A DNA stretch of 16,022 nucleotides from Actinomycetota bacterium (lineage in GTDB: Bacteria; Actinomycetota; CADDZG01; WHSQ01). The DNA lies in contig JAHWJK010000024.1 of the NCBI GenBank assembly GCA_019348445.1, positions 1 to 16,022 of the forward strand, read 5' to 3'. The notes beneath the pieces were generated by a model, which did not search any database, was not told where the DNA came from, and was given only the letters and a program-made list of their open reading frames with translations. Shown one piece after another: positions 5,791 through 12,953 of the stretch. The stretch's first letter is position 1. Each line of letters starts with the position of its first letter. Made by a program: the position numbers and the translations under genes.

Positions 5791-6522
5791 GTGGCACTAC
5801 GAGCTGCTGCTCCGCCTTTCGCCGGCTTCGCGCCTGGTGTCCGCAGCGGTGGCCTCGCGTGGCTGGAACGGGAGCTGCGCCGCTCGTCGCCCGTTCCCCT
5901 GCCGTCCCGCGCGATAGAGGAGCTGTGCGCCGCGGTGGAAGAAGTGACGCTGCGCGCGGGGGAGACCCTGTATGCGAAACACGAGCGGCCGTCCGGCGTG
6001 TGGATCATCCGCGCCGGTGCCGTCGAGCTGTTCGACTCGAACGGCAAGAACCGTTACGTCGTAAGCGTTCTGCGCATCGGTGACTTCGTCGGCGACCTGC
6101 ATCTCCTGGTGGGGGCCGAGTCGCCGTTCACCGCGAAGGCGGTCGAGCGCACCCTCGCGTTCTTCGTGCCGAGAGGCGATTTCGAGCGGATCGTCCACAG
6201 CTATCCGGCTCTCGGCCTCGCGTGGTCGTCGCAGTGCGCGCGCCGTCTCGCCCGGACCCGGACGCGGATATTCGAGATCCTCGTGAAAGACCCCTTCCAG
6301 CGGCTCGCTCGTCTGCTGGTGGAGGAGAGCGTCGGCAACCGCGTGAGGCTCCCGCAGAAGACGTTCGCGCAGATGCTCGGCATGTCCCGTACGTCGGTGA
6401 ACCGGGCGCTCAAGACGCTCGAACGGCGCGGCGTCATCTCGCTCAGCTACGCCGCGGTCCAGATCGTGGACCGGGACGCGCTCCAGGCGATCGCCCACGA
6501 GGGCCTCGACCGGGCCGCCTAG
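5791..6522 (+). CDS. Crp/Fnr-family transcriptional regulator
   Basis: The 243-residue protein has a cyclic-nucleotide-binding-type beta-roll (~42-140: AGETLYAKHE, GVWIIRAGAVELF, IGDFVGDLHLLVG), a long dimerisation helix (~141-166) and a winged helix (~168-232) with recognition region KTFAQMLGMSRTSVNRALKTL. The phosphate-binding motif of cAMP receptors (an Arg in RTA after GEL) is replaced by SPFTAKAVE, and the N-terminal Fe-S cysteines of FNR are absent. The signal is therefore probably neither cAMP nor an FNR-type cluster. GTG 5791 is chosen because GGAGG (5778-5782) lies eight bases upstream; GTG 5785 would be only two bases away. It is divergent from the sigma factor, sharing a ~250-bp promoter region with a palindrome and a hairpin. 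Confidence 0.92.
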   Translation: MALRAAAPPFAGFAPGVRSGGLAWLERELRRSSPVPLPSRAIEELCAAVEEVTLRAGETLYAKHERPSGVWIIRAGAVELFDSNGKNRYVVSVLRIGDFVGDLHLLVGAESPFTAKAVERTLAFFVPRGDFERIVHSYPALGLAWSSQCARRLARTRTRIFEILVKDPFQRLARLLVEESVGNRVRLPQKTFAQMLGMSRTSVNRALKTLERRGVISLSYAAVQIVDRDALQAIAHEGLDRAA

Positions 6523-6578
6523 ACAGCTCGCCGCCCTCGTCTCCGTCTCTCTCCGGCAGGTTTGCCCACTCGCGCCTT

Positions 6579-6608
6579 TGGACATACTTTCGCAAGCAGG
6601 TGTATAAC
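6579..6608 (+). promoter_or_regulatory. Sigma70-like promoter for the tandem-repeat protein gene
   Basis: TGGACA (6579-6584) and TATAAC (6603-6608) are each 5/6 matches to -35 and -10 consensus, with an 18-bp spacer. Transcription would start near 6615, about 25 nt before the ATG at 6641. This AT-richer stretch stands out in the GC-rich surroundings and serves a gene with an excellent AGGAGG site, suggesting high expression. Confidence 0.6.
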
Positions 6609-6619
6609 AGTTGCAAGCA
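6592..6619 (+). repeat. GCAAGCA direct repeat flanking the -10 box
   Basis: GCAAGCA occurs at 6592-6598 and 6613-6619, 21 bp apart (two helical turns), on either side of the TATAAC -10 element. The placement, one copy in the spacer and one at the start site, suits a repressor operator. The binding protein is unknown. Confidence 0.4.
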
Positions 6620-6640
6620 AACCGCTACGGAGGAGGAATC

Positions 6641-7303
6641 ATGGCCAGCTCCAGGAGCCAGACGATCGACCGGGTGCGCGAGCGCGCGCTCGAGCTCGGC
6701 GTCTACCTCCCGCTCGGCGCCTACAGCGCCGTCCGGGACGAGATCGTCGATATCGATGCCACGCGCATCCGCAAGCTGTACGAAGGCCTGGTCGACCGGG
6801 GTCAGAGCCGCGTCGATGACGCCCAGAAGGTGCTCAAGGTCCGCACCCGGGGTATCCGCCGCCAGGCGAAGGACACCGCCGACGACGTCGAGTCGACCAC
6901 TCGCAAGGCGAGCAAGCGGGCCTCGGTCGCCGCTAACAACATCGCGCCGAAGCTCCCACGCGTCGCGGCCCCCAAGAACGCGAGCGAGCTCCCGATCGAG
7001 GGCTACAACTCGATGACCGCGAGCGAGATCGTCACGCGTCTGAAGGGCCTCACGCAGACCGAGCTCGCGAAGGTCTACAAGTACGAGCAGGCGAACGAGG
7101 GCCGCGCCACGATCCTCGACGCGATCGACTCGAAGCTGATCGTCCTGCCGATCACGACCTACGACGCGCTCACGGTCGACGAGATCGCGACTCGGCTCGA
7201 GCGCCTCTCGGAGGACGAGCTGAAGACGATCCGTCGCTACGAGGCCGACACCAAGGCCCGCGCCGGAGTCCTCGACAAGATCGACTCCCTGCTGAGCGTC
7301 TAG
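6641..7303 (+). CDS. Small helical protein with tandem ~50-residue repeats, phasin-like N-terminus
   Basis: The 220-residue soluble protein has an N-terminal helical region (1-60, RVRERALELGVYLPLGAYSA), a basic low-complexity linker (~61-115) rich in Lys, Arg and Ala, and two tandem repeats at about 117-166 and 168-218. Each repeat runs LPI..Y..(M/L)T..EI.TRL..L...EL....(K/R)YE, then I/VLD.IDS.L, and is predicted as three to four helices. Similar repeats occur in uncharacterised actinobacterial proteins. The N-terminus recalls phasin or lipid-droplet-associated proteins, but I cannot confirm that. ATG 6641 follows AGGAGG (6631-6636) at ideal distance. Promoter, ribosome binding site and terminator are all strong, pointing to an abundant single-gene transcript. 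Confidence 0.85.
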   Translation: MASSRSQTIDRVRERALELGVYLPLGAYSAVRDEIVDIDATRIRKLYEGLVDRGQSRVDDAQKVLKVRTRGIRRQAKDTADDVESTTRKASKRASVAANNIAPKLPRVAAPKNASELPIEGYNSMTASEIVTRLKGLTQTELAKVYKYEQANEGRATILDAIDSKLIVLPITTYDALTVDEIATRLERLSEDELKTIRRYEADTKARAGVLDKIDSLLSV

Positions 7304-7305
7304 CG

Positions 7306-7352
7306 TTCTTTCTAAACATGGCGGTGCTATAGACCGCCTGGACTAGAAAGAA
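7306..7352. repeat. Nested inverted repeat between convergent genes
   Basis: Outer arms TTCTTTCTA (7306-7314) and TAGAAAGAA (7344-7352) are perfect 9-bp complements. They enclose a second perfect pair, GGCGGT (7320-7325) and ACCGCC (7333-7338), around a loop holding the palindrome CTATAG. It fills nearly all of the gap between the tandem-repeat gene and the convergent TetR gene. On both strands the T-rich arm comes first and the A-rich arm last, the reverse of a bidirectional intrinsic terminator. Confidence 0.55.
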
Positions 7353-7356
7353 AGGC

Positions 7357-8007
7357 TTAGCGCACCAACTTGGGCCCGGCTGACTTCGGTTGGCCGGGCC
7401 CAAGCCTTTTCACGAACATGTCCACGAGGTGTTCGATGTACGCGCTCTCGTCGACCGGGAGCATGTGCTTGCCTCCGAGGATCTCCTGCTCGACGAAGAA
7501 CGCGAGCAGTGAGTTGAAGAAGAGACGAGCCGCGATATCCGGATCCACCTTTGCTCGGGCGCGCTCGTTCATCCGGTCAGCCAGGATCTGAGACAGCTCT
7601 TGTATCGACTCACCGACCGCGTCGGCGAAGAACGCCTCTTTCTCTTCGGGGAAGACCTGCACCTCTTGCAACAGAAGTCGCGTGAGCTCGGTGTTCTGGC
7701 GCAGCACGTCGAAGAAACCGCGCGCCAACACGATCAGTAGCCCACGCAGGTCCAATTGCTCTGCCAGCTGCGGGAGCGTCCGCAACAGCGGCAAGAACGA
7801 ATGCTCGTCGATGATCGCCCGGAACAGATCGCGTTTGTTCTCGAAGTAGTGATAGATGAGGCCCTCGGTTATGTCCGCGGACCGTGCGATGTCGCGCATC
7901 GACGTTCCGTGGAAACCTTTCGTTGCGAAGAGATGAAGGCTCGCCTGCAGGATCTCTTCGCGCCGGTCACGACGCTGGTGCGGATCGCGTCCCGGCTCCT
8001 TCGCCAT
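7357..8007 (-). CDS. TetR/AcrR-family transcriptional regulator
   Basis: The 216-residue protein has the TetR DNA-binding domain at ~15-68: EEILQASLHLFATKGF, then TSMRDIARSADITEGLIYHYF and NKRDLFRAI. The rest is the variable all-helical ligand and dimerisation domain, with an acidic patch FPEEKEAFFADA and no recognisable ligand signature. The ligand is unknown; many such regulators sense lipids or acyl-CoAs. ATG 8007 overlaps the upstream gene's stop in TGATG, so translation is coupled to the HPF-like protein. The last ~12 codons are unusual: they contain a perfect 12-bp inverted repeat that forms the terminator of the opposite-strand gene, encoding a Gly/Pro/Lys-rich tail (LGPGQPKSAGPKLVR). 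Confidence 0.95.
   Translation of the reverse strand: MAKEPGRDPHQRRDRREEILQASLHLFATKGFHGTSMRDIARSADITEGLIYHYFENKRDLFRAIIDEHSFLPLLRTLPQLAEQLDLRGLLIVLARGFFDVLRQNTELTRLLLQEVQVFPEEKEAFFADAVGESIQELSQILADRMNERARAKVDPDIAARLFFNSLLAFFVEQEILGGKHMLPVDESAYIEHLVDMFVKRLGPGQPKSAGPKLVR
7369..7410 (+). terminator. Rho-independent terminator of the tandem-repeat gene, inside TetR coding end
   Basis: CTTGGGCCCGGC (7369-7380) and GCCGGGCCCAAG (7393-7404) form a perfect 12-bp GC-rich stem with a 12-nt loop, followed by CC and TTTT (7407-7410) on the plus strand. It sits 66 bp after the plus-strand gene's stop and lies wholly within the 3' coding end of the convergent TetR gene. On the minus strand no T-run follows, so it should act mainly on plus-strand transcripts. 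Confidence 0.7.
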
Positions 8008-8333
8008 CAGCGGCCTTTGGCTCGCGCGCTGTGGCCCCCGCGTTTGCGATCGTTGATCTGTCGGAGGAGCTCCTCGCGCGCCTCTCGAACCGCCATCCCA
8101 ACGTCCGCGTTCTCGGCCTTCGCGATCAGATGGTTCCGTCCGTAGTCGAGTTCGATCGTGACTCGTTGTGCCTTACCGCCCCTCTCGCTTTGTGCGTGAC
8201 TCACCCGGACGTCGGCAGTGGCCTCCTCTTTGTAATCCTGCAGGCGACGGTCGATCTTCTCGAGATCTCGGGAGATCGCATCGATCTCTTCCTGTTTGAG
8301 ATGGTTCCCCGGGGCCGAAACGCGGATCCTCAT
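8007..8333 (-). CDS. HPF/RaiA-like ribosome-associated protein, short form
   Basis: The 108-residue protein resembles the N-terminal domain of hibernation-promoting factor/YfiA proteins: an initial strand (MRIRVSAPGN), a first helix (EEIDAISRDLEKIDRRL), beta strands with ADVRVSHAQSE and QRVTIELDYG, then NHLIAKAENADVGMAVREA and a closing basic helix. Such proteins bind the 30S decoding region and hold ribosomes inactive in stationary phase. It lacks the C-terminal dimerisation domain of the long HPF usual in actinobacteria, so it is a short form or a divergent paralogue. The start has GAGGAG just upstream. It lies 28 nt after the glycosyltransferase and is coupled to the TetR gene by TGATG. 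The family assignment rests on pattern similarity and is moderately secure. Confidence 0.75.
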   Translation of the reverse strand: MRIRVSAPGNHLKQEEIDAISRDLEKIDRRLQDYKEEATADVRVSHAQSERGGKAQRVTIELDYGRNHLIAKAENADVGMAVREAREELLRQINDRKRGGHSARAKGR

Positions 8334-8361
8334 CGATCTCCTCTCGTCGCCTCAGCCGACC

Positions 8362-9483
8362 TTATCCGTTCAGCCAGTCGAGTAGGGGCTCGAGTCGCGC
8401 CGTCCCGTGGAAGTTCTCGACGACGTGTTTGCGTCCCGCACTACCCATCTGCTTCGCCAGGTTCGGGTTCTCTAACAGGCCCGCGATCCTGTCGACGAGG
8501 GCCGCGCGATCCAGCGCGTCGATGACGAACCCGGTGCTTCCATCGATGACCGCCTCGGGAGTTCCACCGGAACGACCGGTCACGCACGGCACGCCGCATG
8601 CGGCCGCTTCCAACAACACGATGCCGAGGCCCTCGACCTCGAGACCTCGATAGCGATCGGCCACCGCGAGCGCGAACACGTCGGCCATCGCGTAGACATC
8701 GGGTGCGAGCTCGTCCGGCACGCGCCCCGTGAAGATCACTCCGTCGTTCTCCGCCATCTTCCGGAGCCGTCTCTCTTCCGGTCCCGTCCCCGCCACGACC
8801 AATACGGCCCGAGGGACGCGCTGTCGGATCGCCGGCAGCGCCTCGATGAGACGGTCGATGCCCTTACGAGCCACGATGCGCCCGAAACAGAGCACGACTT
8901 TGTCATCACCGCTTATGCCGTATCTCTGCCGCGCCCTGGAACCACCGATATCCGGACGGAACCGGTCGACGTCGACGCGCGCTCGCAACGTGTGCATCGG
9001 CGGGGTCCGATGGCCCTTGTGCGAGAGGAAACGCGACATCTTCGCCGCGGTGTAGTCGCTGACCGCGAAGAGCACGTCGGCTCCGCTGAGTGCGGTTGCC
9101 ACACGCGCCGCCAGCCCCGGCACCGCGCTCGGCACGATCAACTCGGCTCCGTGTGCGATCACCGCGTAGGCGATGCCGGCCCTCGACAGCATCGGAGCTA
9201 GGAGCACGAGTGGCCACGGCGTTCCGAAGATCACCCGCTCCGTCCCCATTTCGCGAGCCGCCGCGACGATGGCCCGGCCCACCTGAGGGCGCGGAACCAG
9301 CATCAGCGGTGGGCCCGGCTCCGTTCGGTACGGAAGATCGGTCGGCAAAGGCGTGCCGTCCCGCCGCGCCGGAGCCATCACCGCAACCCTCGGAGCCAGC
9401 TCCTCGCACAGGGCAGCGAGATAGGACTCGATCCCTCCGCGCCCCGGAAGGAACGAGCTCGTCACCATCAATGCGTCGCTCAT
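8362..9483 (-). CDS. Family 4 glycosyltransferase, PimB-like
   Basis: The 373-residue protein is a GT-B enzyme of the GT4 family. The N-terminal half has the glycine-rich acceptor loop FLPGRGGIESYL (11-22) and HGAE (111-114). The C-terminal half has GRIVARKG (201-208; Arg and Lys contact the donor diphosphate), GTGPEERRL (232-240) and the EX7E pair E284/E292 in EGLGIVLLE. EVEGLGIVLLEA, CGVPCVTGRSGGTPEAV and HGAE closely resemble mannosyltransferases such as PimB', which builds phosphatidylinositol mannosides from GDP-mannose; donor and acceptor are unproven. It is probably peripheral at the inner membrane face. ATG 9483 gives the family-typical start; an in-frame TTG at 9510 would add nine residues. 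The HPF-like and TetR genes follow on the same strand. Confidence 0.92.
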   Translation of the reverse strand: MSDALMVTSSFLPGRGGIESYLAALCEELAPRVAVMAPARRDGTPLPTDLPYRTEPGPPLMLVPRPQVGRAIVAAAREMGTERVIFGTPWPLVLLAPMLSRAGIAYAVIAHGAELIVPSAVPGLAARVATALSGADVLFAVSDYTAAKMSRFLSHKGHRTPPMHTLRARVDVDRFRPDIGGSRARQRYGISGDDKVVLCFGRIVARKGIDRLIEALPAIRQRVPRAVLVVAGTGPEERRLRKMAENDGVIFTGRVPDELAPDVYAMADVFALAVADRYRGLEVEGLGIVLLEAAACGVPCVTGRSGGTPEAVIDGSTGFVIDALDRAALVDRIAGLLENPNLAKQMGSAGRKHVVENFHGTARLEPLLDWLNG

Positions 9484-9595
9484 CGGAAAGATTCTCACCG
9501 CTCTGCTCAAGCGGAATGACCCCCCTGCCGATAGTCCAAAAGACCTAGTTACATCCGGCTAGTCACCGGGTGGTTCGGGAGGTGAAGGGGTCGTG
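9484..9595. promoter_or_regulatory. Divergent promoter region with CTAGTnAC direct repeat
   Basis: This gap separates the glycosyltransferase and HD-GYP starts. CTAGTTAC (9545-9552) and CTAGTCAC (9559-9566) repeat at 14-bp spacing. The GTTAC/GTCAC cores resemble the pentamers at 2108, 2564 and 5645, but the phase is wrong for the same site type. GGGAGGTGA (9577-9585) and GAAGGGG (9584-9590) serve the HD-GYP gene. I could not assign a confident -35/-10 pair on either strand. Confidence 0.35.
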
Positions 9596-10276
9596 ATGAG
9601 AGTGGTTGCAGGGGGTTTTCCAAAGAGGCTCGCCGAGTCTTTGCAGGCACCGGCAGACGAGGAAGATCCTCTGCAGCTCCTCTACTCGATCGTCGAGGTG
9701 GTCGACCGAACCGATTCCTACACGTCGGGCCACTCGGCTCGCGTTGCCGACCTCGCGGCCGTGATCGCGCGGCTCATCGATTGCAGCGCCGGCGATATCG
9801 CTGTCATCAAGCAAGCGGCCTTCCTTCATGACATCGGCAAGATCGGCATCCCCGAGAAGGTCCTTCGGAAATCGGGACCGCTGACGCGGGAAGAGCGTCA
9901 CATGATCGACCTGCACCCGATCTTCGGCGCGAGCATGCTCGCCCGCGTTCCCGAAGCGGCTGCGCTGGTCCCACTCGTCCTCCACCATCACGAACATTGG
10001 GACGGGCACGGCTACCCGGGCAAACTCGCGATGACCGACATCCCCGTCGGCGCCCGCGTCATCGCGATCGCGGATGCATACGACGCGATGACGTCGTACC
10101 GAACCTATGGCCCCGCGATGACTTCCGAGCAAGGACTGGACGAGCTGCGGAGGTGGTCGGGAAAGCAGTTTGAGCCGCGGCTCGTCGACACGATGCAGGA
10201 AGCGTTCTCCTATGGATTGATCGAACGCAAGAAGAGCGTGGTCTTCCCGGAGAGCTTCGGCGGCGTTCTTACCTAG
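9596..10276 (+). CDS. HD-GYP domain phosphodiesterase (c-di-GMP type)
   Basis: The 226-residue protein is almost entirely an HD-GYP domain. Seen motifs include H46 in SGHSARV, the HD pair in HDIGKIGIP (78-86), H107, the cluster HHHEHWDGHGYPG (130-142) with GYP at 139-141, and D160 in AIADAYDAMTS. All metal-ligand positions of active enzymes seem present, so it is likely a di- or trinuclear-iron phosphodiesterase hydrolysing c-di-GMP. There is no attached receiver, PAS or membrane domain, only ~24 extra N-terminal residues, so its input is unknown; it could pair with the stand-alone receiver encoded upstream. Start ATG 9596 is preceded by GAAGGGG; GTG 9593 is possible. Its last 8 bases overlap the end of the convergent VWA gene. 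Confidence 0.95.
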   Translation: MRVVAGGFPKRLAESLQAPADEEDPLQLLYSIVEVVDRTDSYTSGHSARVADLAAVIARLIDCSAGDIAVIKQAAFLHDIGKIGIPEKVLRKSGPLTREERHMIDLHPIFGASMLARVPEAAALVPLVLHHHEHWDGHGYPGKLAMTDIPVGARVIAIADAYDAMTSYRTYGPAMTSEQGLDELRRWSGKQFEPRLVDTMQEAFSYGLIERKKSVVFPESFGGVLT

Positions 10277-12851
10277 ACCGTCTCCGCGCGAGTGCAACGC
10301 GCGGCTTGCGGCGCAGCCCATGTACGGCCGCGTACGCGGCCCCCATCACCATCGCGGCGAGATACAGCGGAGCGGGACTCGGACGGTTGTCCTTGTACGC
10401 GGTGAATTCGTAGACCTCTTCCTTCGCACTCTGGAACCTCGAACGCTGCCGCGCGACCGCAACCTGCAGCTGTTGTTGTTCCTCGGTCGCGAACGCGCCT
10501 TGTGCTTGGGCCATCTGCTGTGTACCGGGGATCTGCTCGATCGGTGGCGGCGGAGGTGGGGGCAGCGCCGCGAGCGCGACCACGACGCGCGCTACCGGCG
10601 GCACGAGCAGCGGTAACACCTCGTCGAGCTCCCGTTGTTCCTGCGCGACCGGATCGGGCTTGCACGTCACGGTTGCAAGGCTCCTGGCTTCGACGTTGTT
10701 GCCCACGAGAGCCTGCAGCGGGACCTTGTTGTTCTTGGTGCCGAACAGCGAAGGTGGACAGCGGAACGTGACATCGAACGAGATGCGGTTCGGTTCCTTG
10801 AGGTTGACGCTCTCGAGGAAACCCGGAGTGATCGACTGCACCAGCTCATCGGACTCGCGCGGCACGAGCTCGACCCCGACCTCGTGCGTTACTGCTTTCA
10901 ACGTCGCGACGATCGCGGGGGCCAGGTTGAGGCTCCCGTCGTAATCCTCGTCCGAGATCTCGCACACCAACGCCTGCCCCGGAGCGATGTCCGGCGAACC
11001 GTTCTCGTCGCAGTCGACGGGCACCTGGGCGAACGTGTTCGTCTGCCTGGCCATCTCTCGAAGGTCGTCCTCGCCGTTCGCGCCGTTCGGCCCGTAGATC
11101 GCGAGCCCGACCTGCAGGATCCCCTTGTCTTTCAGTGCTTGCGCCACGGTCGCGAACGGAGGCGACGGATGCTGCGTCTCGTTGTGGAAGCGCGCATCGG
11201 TGATGTTGACGATGACCTTCATCGCCTCTCTGCGGAACCCGGCATCCTGGTCCGCCGGGACCCACGGCGGATCGCCGGCACCGGTCGCGGCCTGGTAGAG
11301 ACCGGTCAGCTGCGACTCGGGTTGGTCGAGCGCGCCACCACCCGATGACTCCAGACGTTCGAGCGCTGCTTTCAACTGGGCGTCGACGGGGCCGATCACG
11401 CGATTCAGCCGATAGGGGAAGTCGCCCGCCTGCGCGTCGCCGTACCCGGGGATCGGGTAGTCCTTGAACTCGCCGACGCCGAACTGCACGTCGAGACCGG
11501 CGCCCGCGAGGTCCTCGATGATGTCCTGCATCCCGACCCTCAACCCGGCGATCGTCGAGTCCATCGAGCTCGACGTGTCGACGAGGAAGAAGACGTCGAG
11601 CGGATTCGGCAGGGGTGGCAGGTCCAGGTTCATCTGCACCGTCTTCTTCTGCCCCGGTGCGAGTTTGAGCTCGACTTTGCGCGGGTTCATCTCGGGGACT
11701 CCATGGGTTTCGATGTCGACCGCGTGAATCTCGAACGGGCTAAGCGTCACGCCGCCGGTGAGGTTGGGGAGGAGCTCCAGCGTCGTCGTCGTCCGGCCGA
11801 CGAGCGTCGGCGCCGTTTTGGTGATCTCGATGTCCAGAAGGTCGACGTGACTCGGCGGCGTGATGTCGCGCCATCCCTCCCGCGTGAGTTGGAACAAACC
11901 TTCGTGCATCGAGAACACGACGTCGTAAGGTGCTCGGCCGTGCGCGATCGCTAGACCGTGCCCCGTCTTCGGACCGGAGATGCGCGTCCACGTACGTCCT
12001 CCGTCGAGCGACAGGCTGAACGTGAACGTCTCCGGCTCCCACGCGAGGATGCGCGAGGACGCGGTCGTGCCATGCCATACGTCGGCGAGAGGGATGTTCG
12101 GCGGCACGTACTCGATGTTCTGCCGCGAGTTGCCTCCGTCGGTCGAGTGGTACAGGCCCCCACCACCCCAGAACCACAGTTCGTTCGAGTTCTGGGGGTC
12201 GACCGCGAGGTCGAACGCGCCGCCTTGCGGAGGCAACTTCGACCGTCGTTCCCACGTTCGCCCTCCGTTCGTCGACGCGTAGAGCTCGTCGGCGCCGGTC
12301 GGAAGAGACGTCTGGACGTAAACGAAGTTCGGCGAGTTCGGGGCGACGTGGATCCCGTGAGCATTGCCGGTCGCGGGCGGAAGACCTTCGTCGGACGCGC
12401 GCCACGTCTGACCACCGTCGCGGCTCACCACGACGTGAGGTCGTATCAGTGCGCCCGCTTTCTCTTCGACCAACAGGTAGATCTGGTCGTGCGCGTACTT
12501 GCTCTCCGGGATCTCGATGTCGACTATCTCGGAGTTGACGCCGGAGAACGGCACGTCGAGGCTCGGCAACGTGTCGAGGACCAACCGCGGCTCCCACGAA
12601 CAACCGAGATCGAGAGTCACCATCAGGCTCGTGCCGTTCGTCGCGACCAGGACGTTCGGTGCATACGGATGAACGGCGAACTCGGTGATCGTCCGCGGTC
12701 CCGCGGGGTATTGCGGCGACGCGACGGTCGTCCACGTCCCGTCGTTGAACACGCCGGGACAGATCTCGTCGGCGGACGCGGTGAGGCTCAGTGGCGCCAC
12801 CACGAGAACGAGCGCGAGCGCGGCCGTCAGGGCGCGCAGCAGTCGGGTCAT
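10269..12851 (-). CDS. Exported membrane-anchored protein: Asp-box propeller plus integrin-like VWA domain
   Basis: The 860-residue product starts with a Sec signal peptide (hydrophobic ~5-25, cleavage near TASA-DE). Residues ~30-370 carry propeller repeats with four Asp-box (BNR) motifs: SRDGGQTW (143-150), STNGGRTW (193-200), a degenerate STDGGNSR (236-243) and SLDGGRTW (281-288). A VWA domain follows (~417-630), with MIDAS motif DTSSS (425-429) in the integrin-beta-like context LDVFFLVDTSSSMDS. After a cysteine-containing beta region come a proline run, a Gln-rich helix, and a C-terminal hydrophobic segment (~826-845) with an Arg/Lys tail, which anchors it with the bulk outside. It probably mediates metal-dependent adhesion or surface complex formation. 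ATG 12851 gives a compact signal peptide; GTG 12872 is possible. No VWA-linked MoxR ATPase is nearby. Confidence 0.87.
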   Translation of the reverse strand: MTRLLRALTAALALVLVVAPLSLTASADEICPGVFNDGTWTTVASPQYPAGPRTITEFAVHPYAPNVLVATNGTSLMVTLDLGCSWEPRLVLDTLPSLDVPFSGVNSEIVDIEIPESKYAHDQIYLLVEEKAGALIRPHVVVSRDGGQTWRASDEGLPPATGNAHGIHVAPNSPNFVYVQTSLPTGADELYASTNGGRTWERRSKLPPQGGAFDLAVDPQNSNELWFWGGGGLYHSTDGGNSRQNIEYVPPNIPLADVWHGTTASSRILAWEPETFTFSLSLDGGRTWTRISGPKTGHGLAIAHGRAPYDVVFSMHEGLFQLTREGWRDITPPSHVDLLDIEITKTAPTLVGRTTTTLELLPNLTGGVTLSPFEIHAVDIETHGVPEMNPRKVELKLAPGQKKTVQMNLDLPPLPNPLDVFFLVDTSSSMDSTIAGLRVGMQDIIEDLAGAGLDVQFGVGEFKDYPIPGYGDAQAGDFPYRLNRVIGPVDAQLKAALERLESSGGGALDQPESQLTGLYQAATGAGDPPWVPADQDAGFRREAMKVIVNITDARFHNETQHPSPPFATVAQALKDKGILQVGLAIYGPNGANGEDDLREMARQTNTFAQVPVDCDENGSPDIAPGQALVCEISDEDYDGSLNLAPAIVATLKAVTHEVGVELVPRESDELVQSITPGFLESVNLKEPNRISFDVTFRCPPSLFGTKNNKVPLQALVGNNVEARSLATVTCKPDPVAQEQRELDEVLPLLVPPVARVVVALAALPPPPPPPIEQIPGTQQMAQAQGAFATEEQQQLQVAVARQRSRFQSAKEEVYEFTAYKDNRPSPAPLYLAAMVMGAAYAAVHGLRRKPRVALARRRSR

Positions 12852-12897
12852 GGGGCTAAGGGTTCTCCGCACCTAGGGATTTTCCCCTGACATGAAA

Positions 12898-12925
12898 CGG
12901 CCCCCGGGAGTCATCCCGGGGGCCG
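12898..12925 (-). terminator. Rho-independent terminator downstream of LVIVD gene
   Basis: CGGCCCCCGGG (12898-12908) and CCCGGGGGCCG (12915-12925) form a perfect 11-bp stem with a 6-nt loop. On the minus strand it begins 29 nt after the LVIVD gene stop and is followed by TTTCAT, a weak T-run. It separates that transcript from the VWA gene, whose start is ~50 bp further on. Confidence 0.7.
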
Positions 12926-12953
12926 TCTGCCCGCTTGTGTAGCCGGAGTGTTA

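Noticed and set aside
7306..7352. Nested inverted repeat considered as a bidirectional terminator
   Set aside because: T-rich and A-rich arms are in the wrong order; the GC stem with T-run at 7369-7410 is a better terminator for the plus-strand gene.
9545..9566. CTAGTTAC/CTAGTCAC counted as a fourth MtrA-type site
   Set aside because: Spacing is 14 bp, not 11, so it does not fit the phased layout; recorded only as a local repeat.
11740..12735. Long minus-strand frame overlapping the VWA gene in a different phase
   Set aside because: Arg/Asp-rich shadow of the real frame with no recognisable motif.
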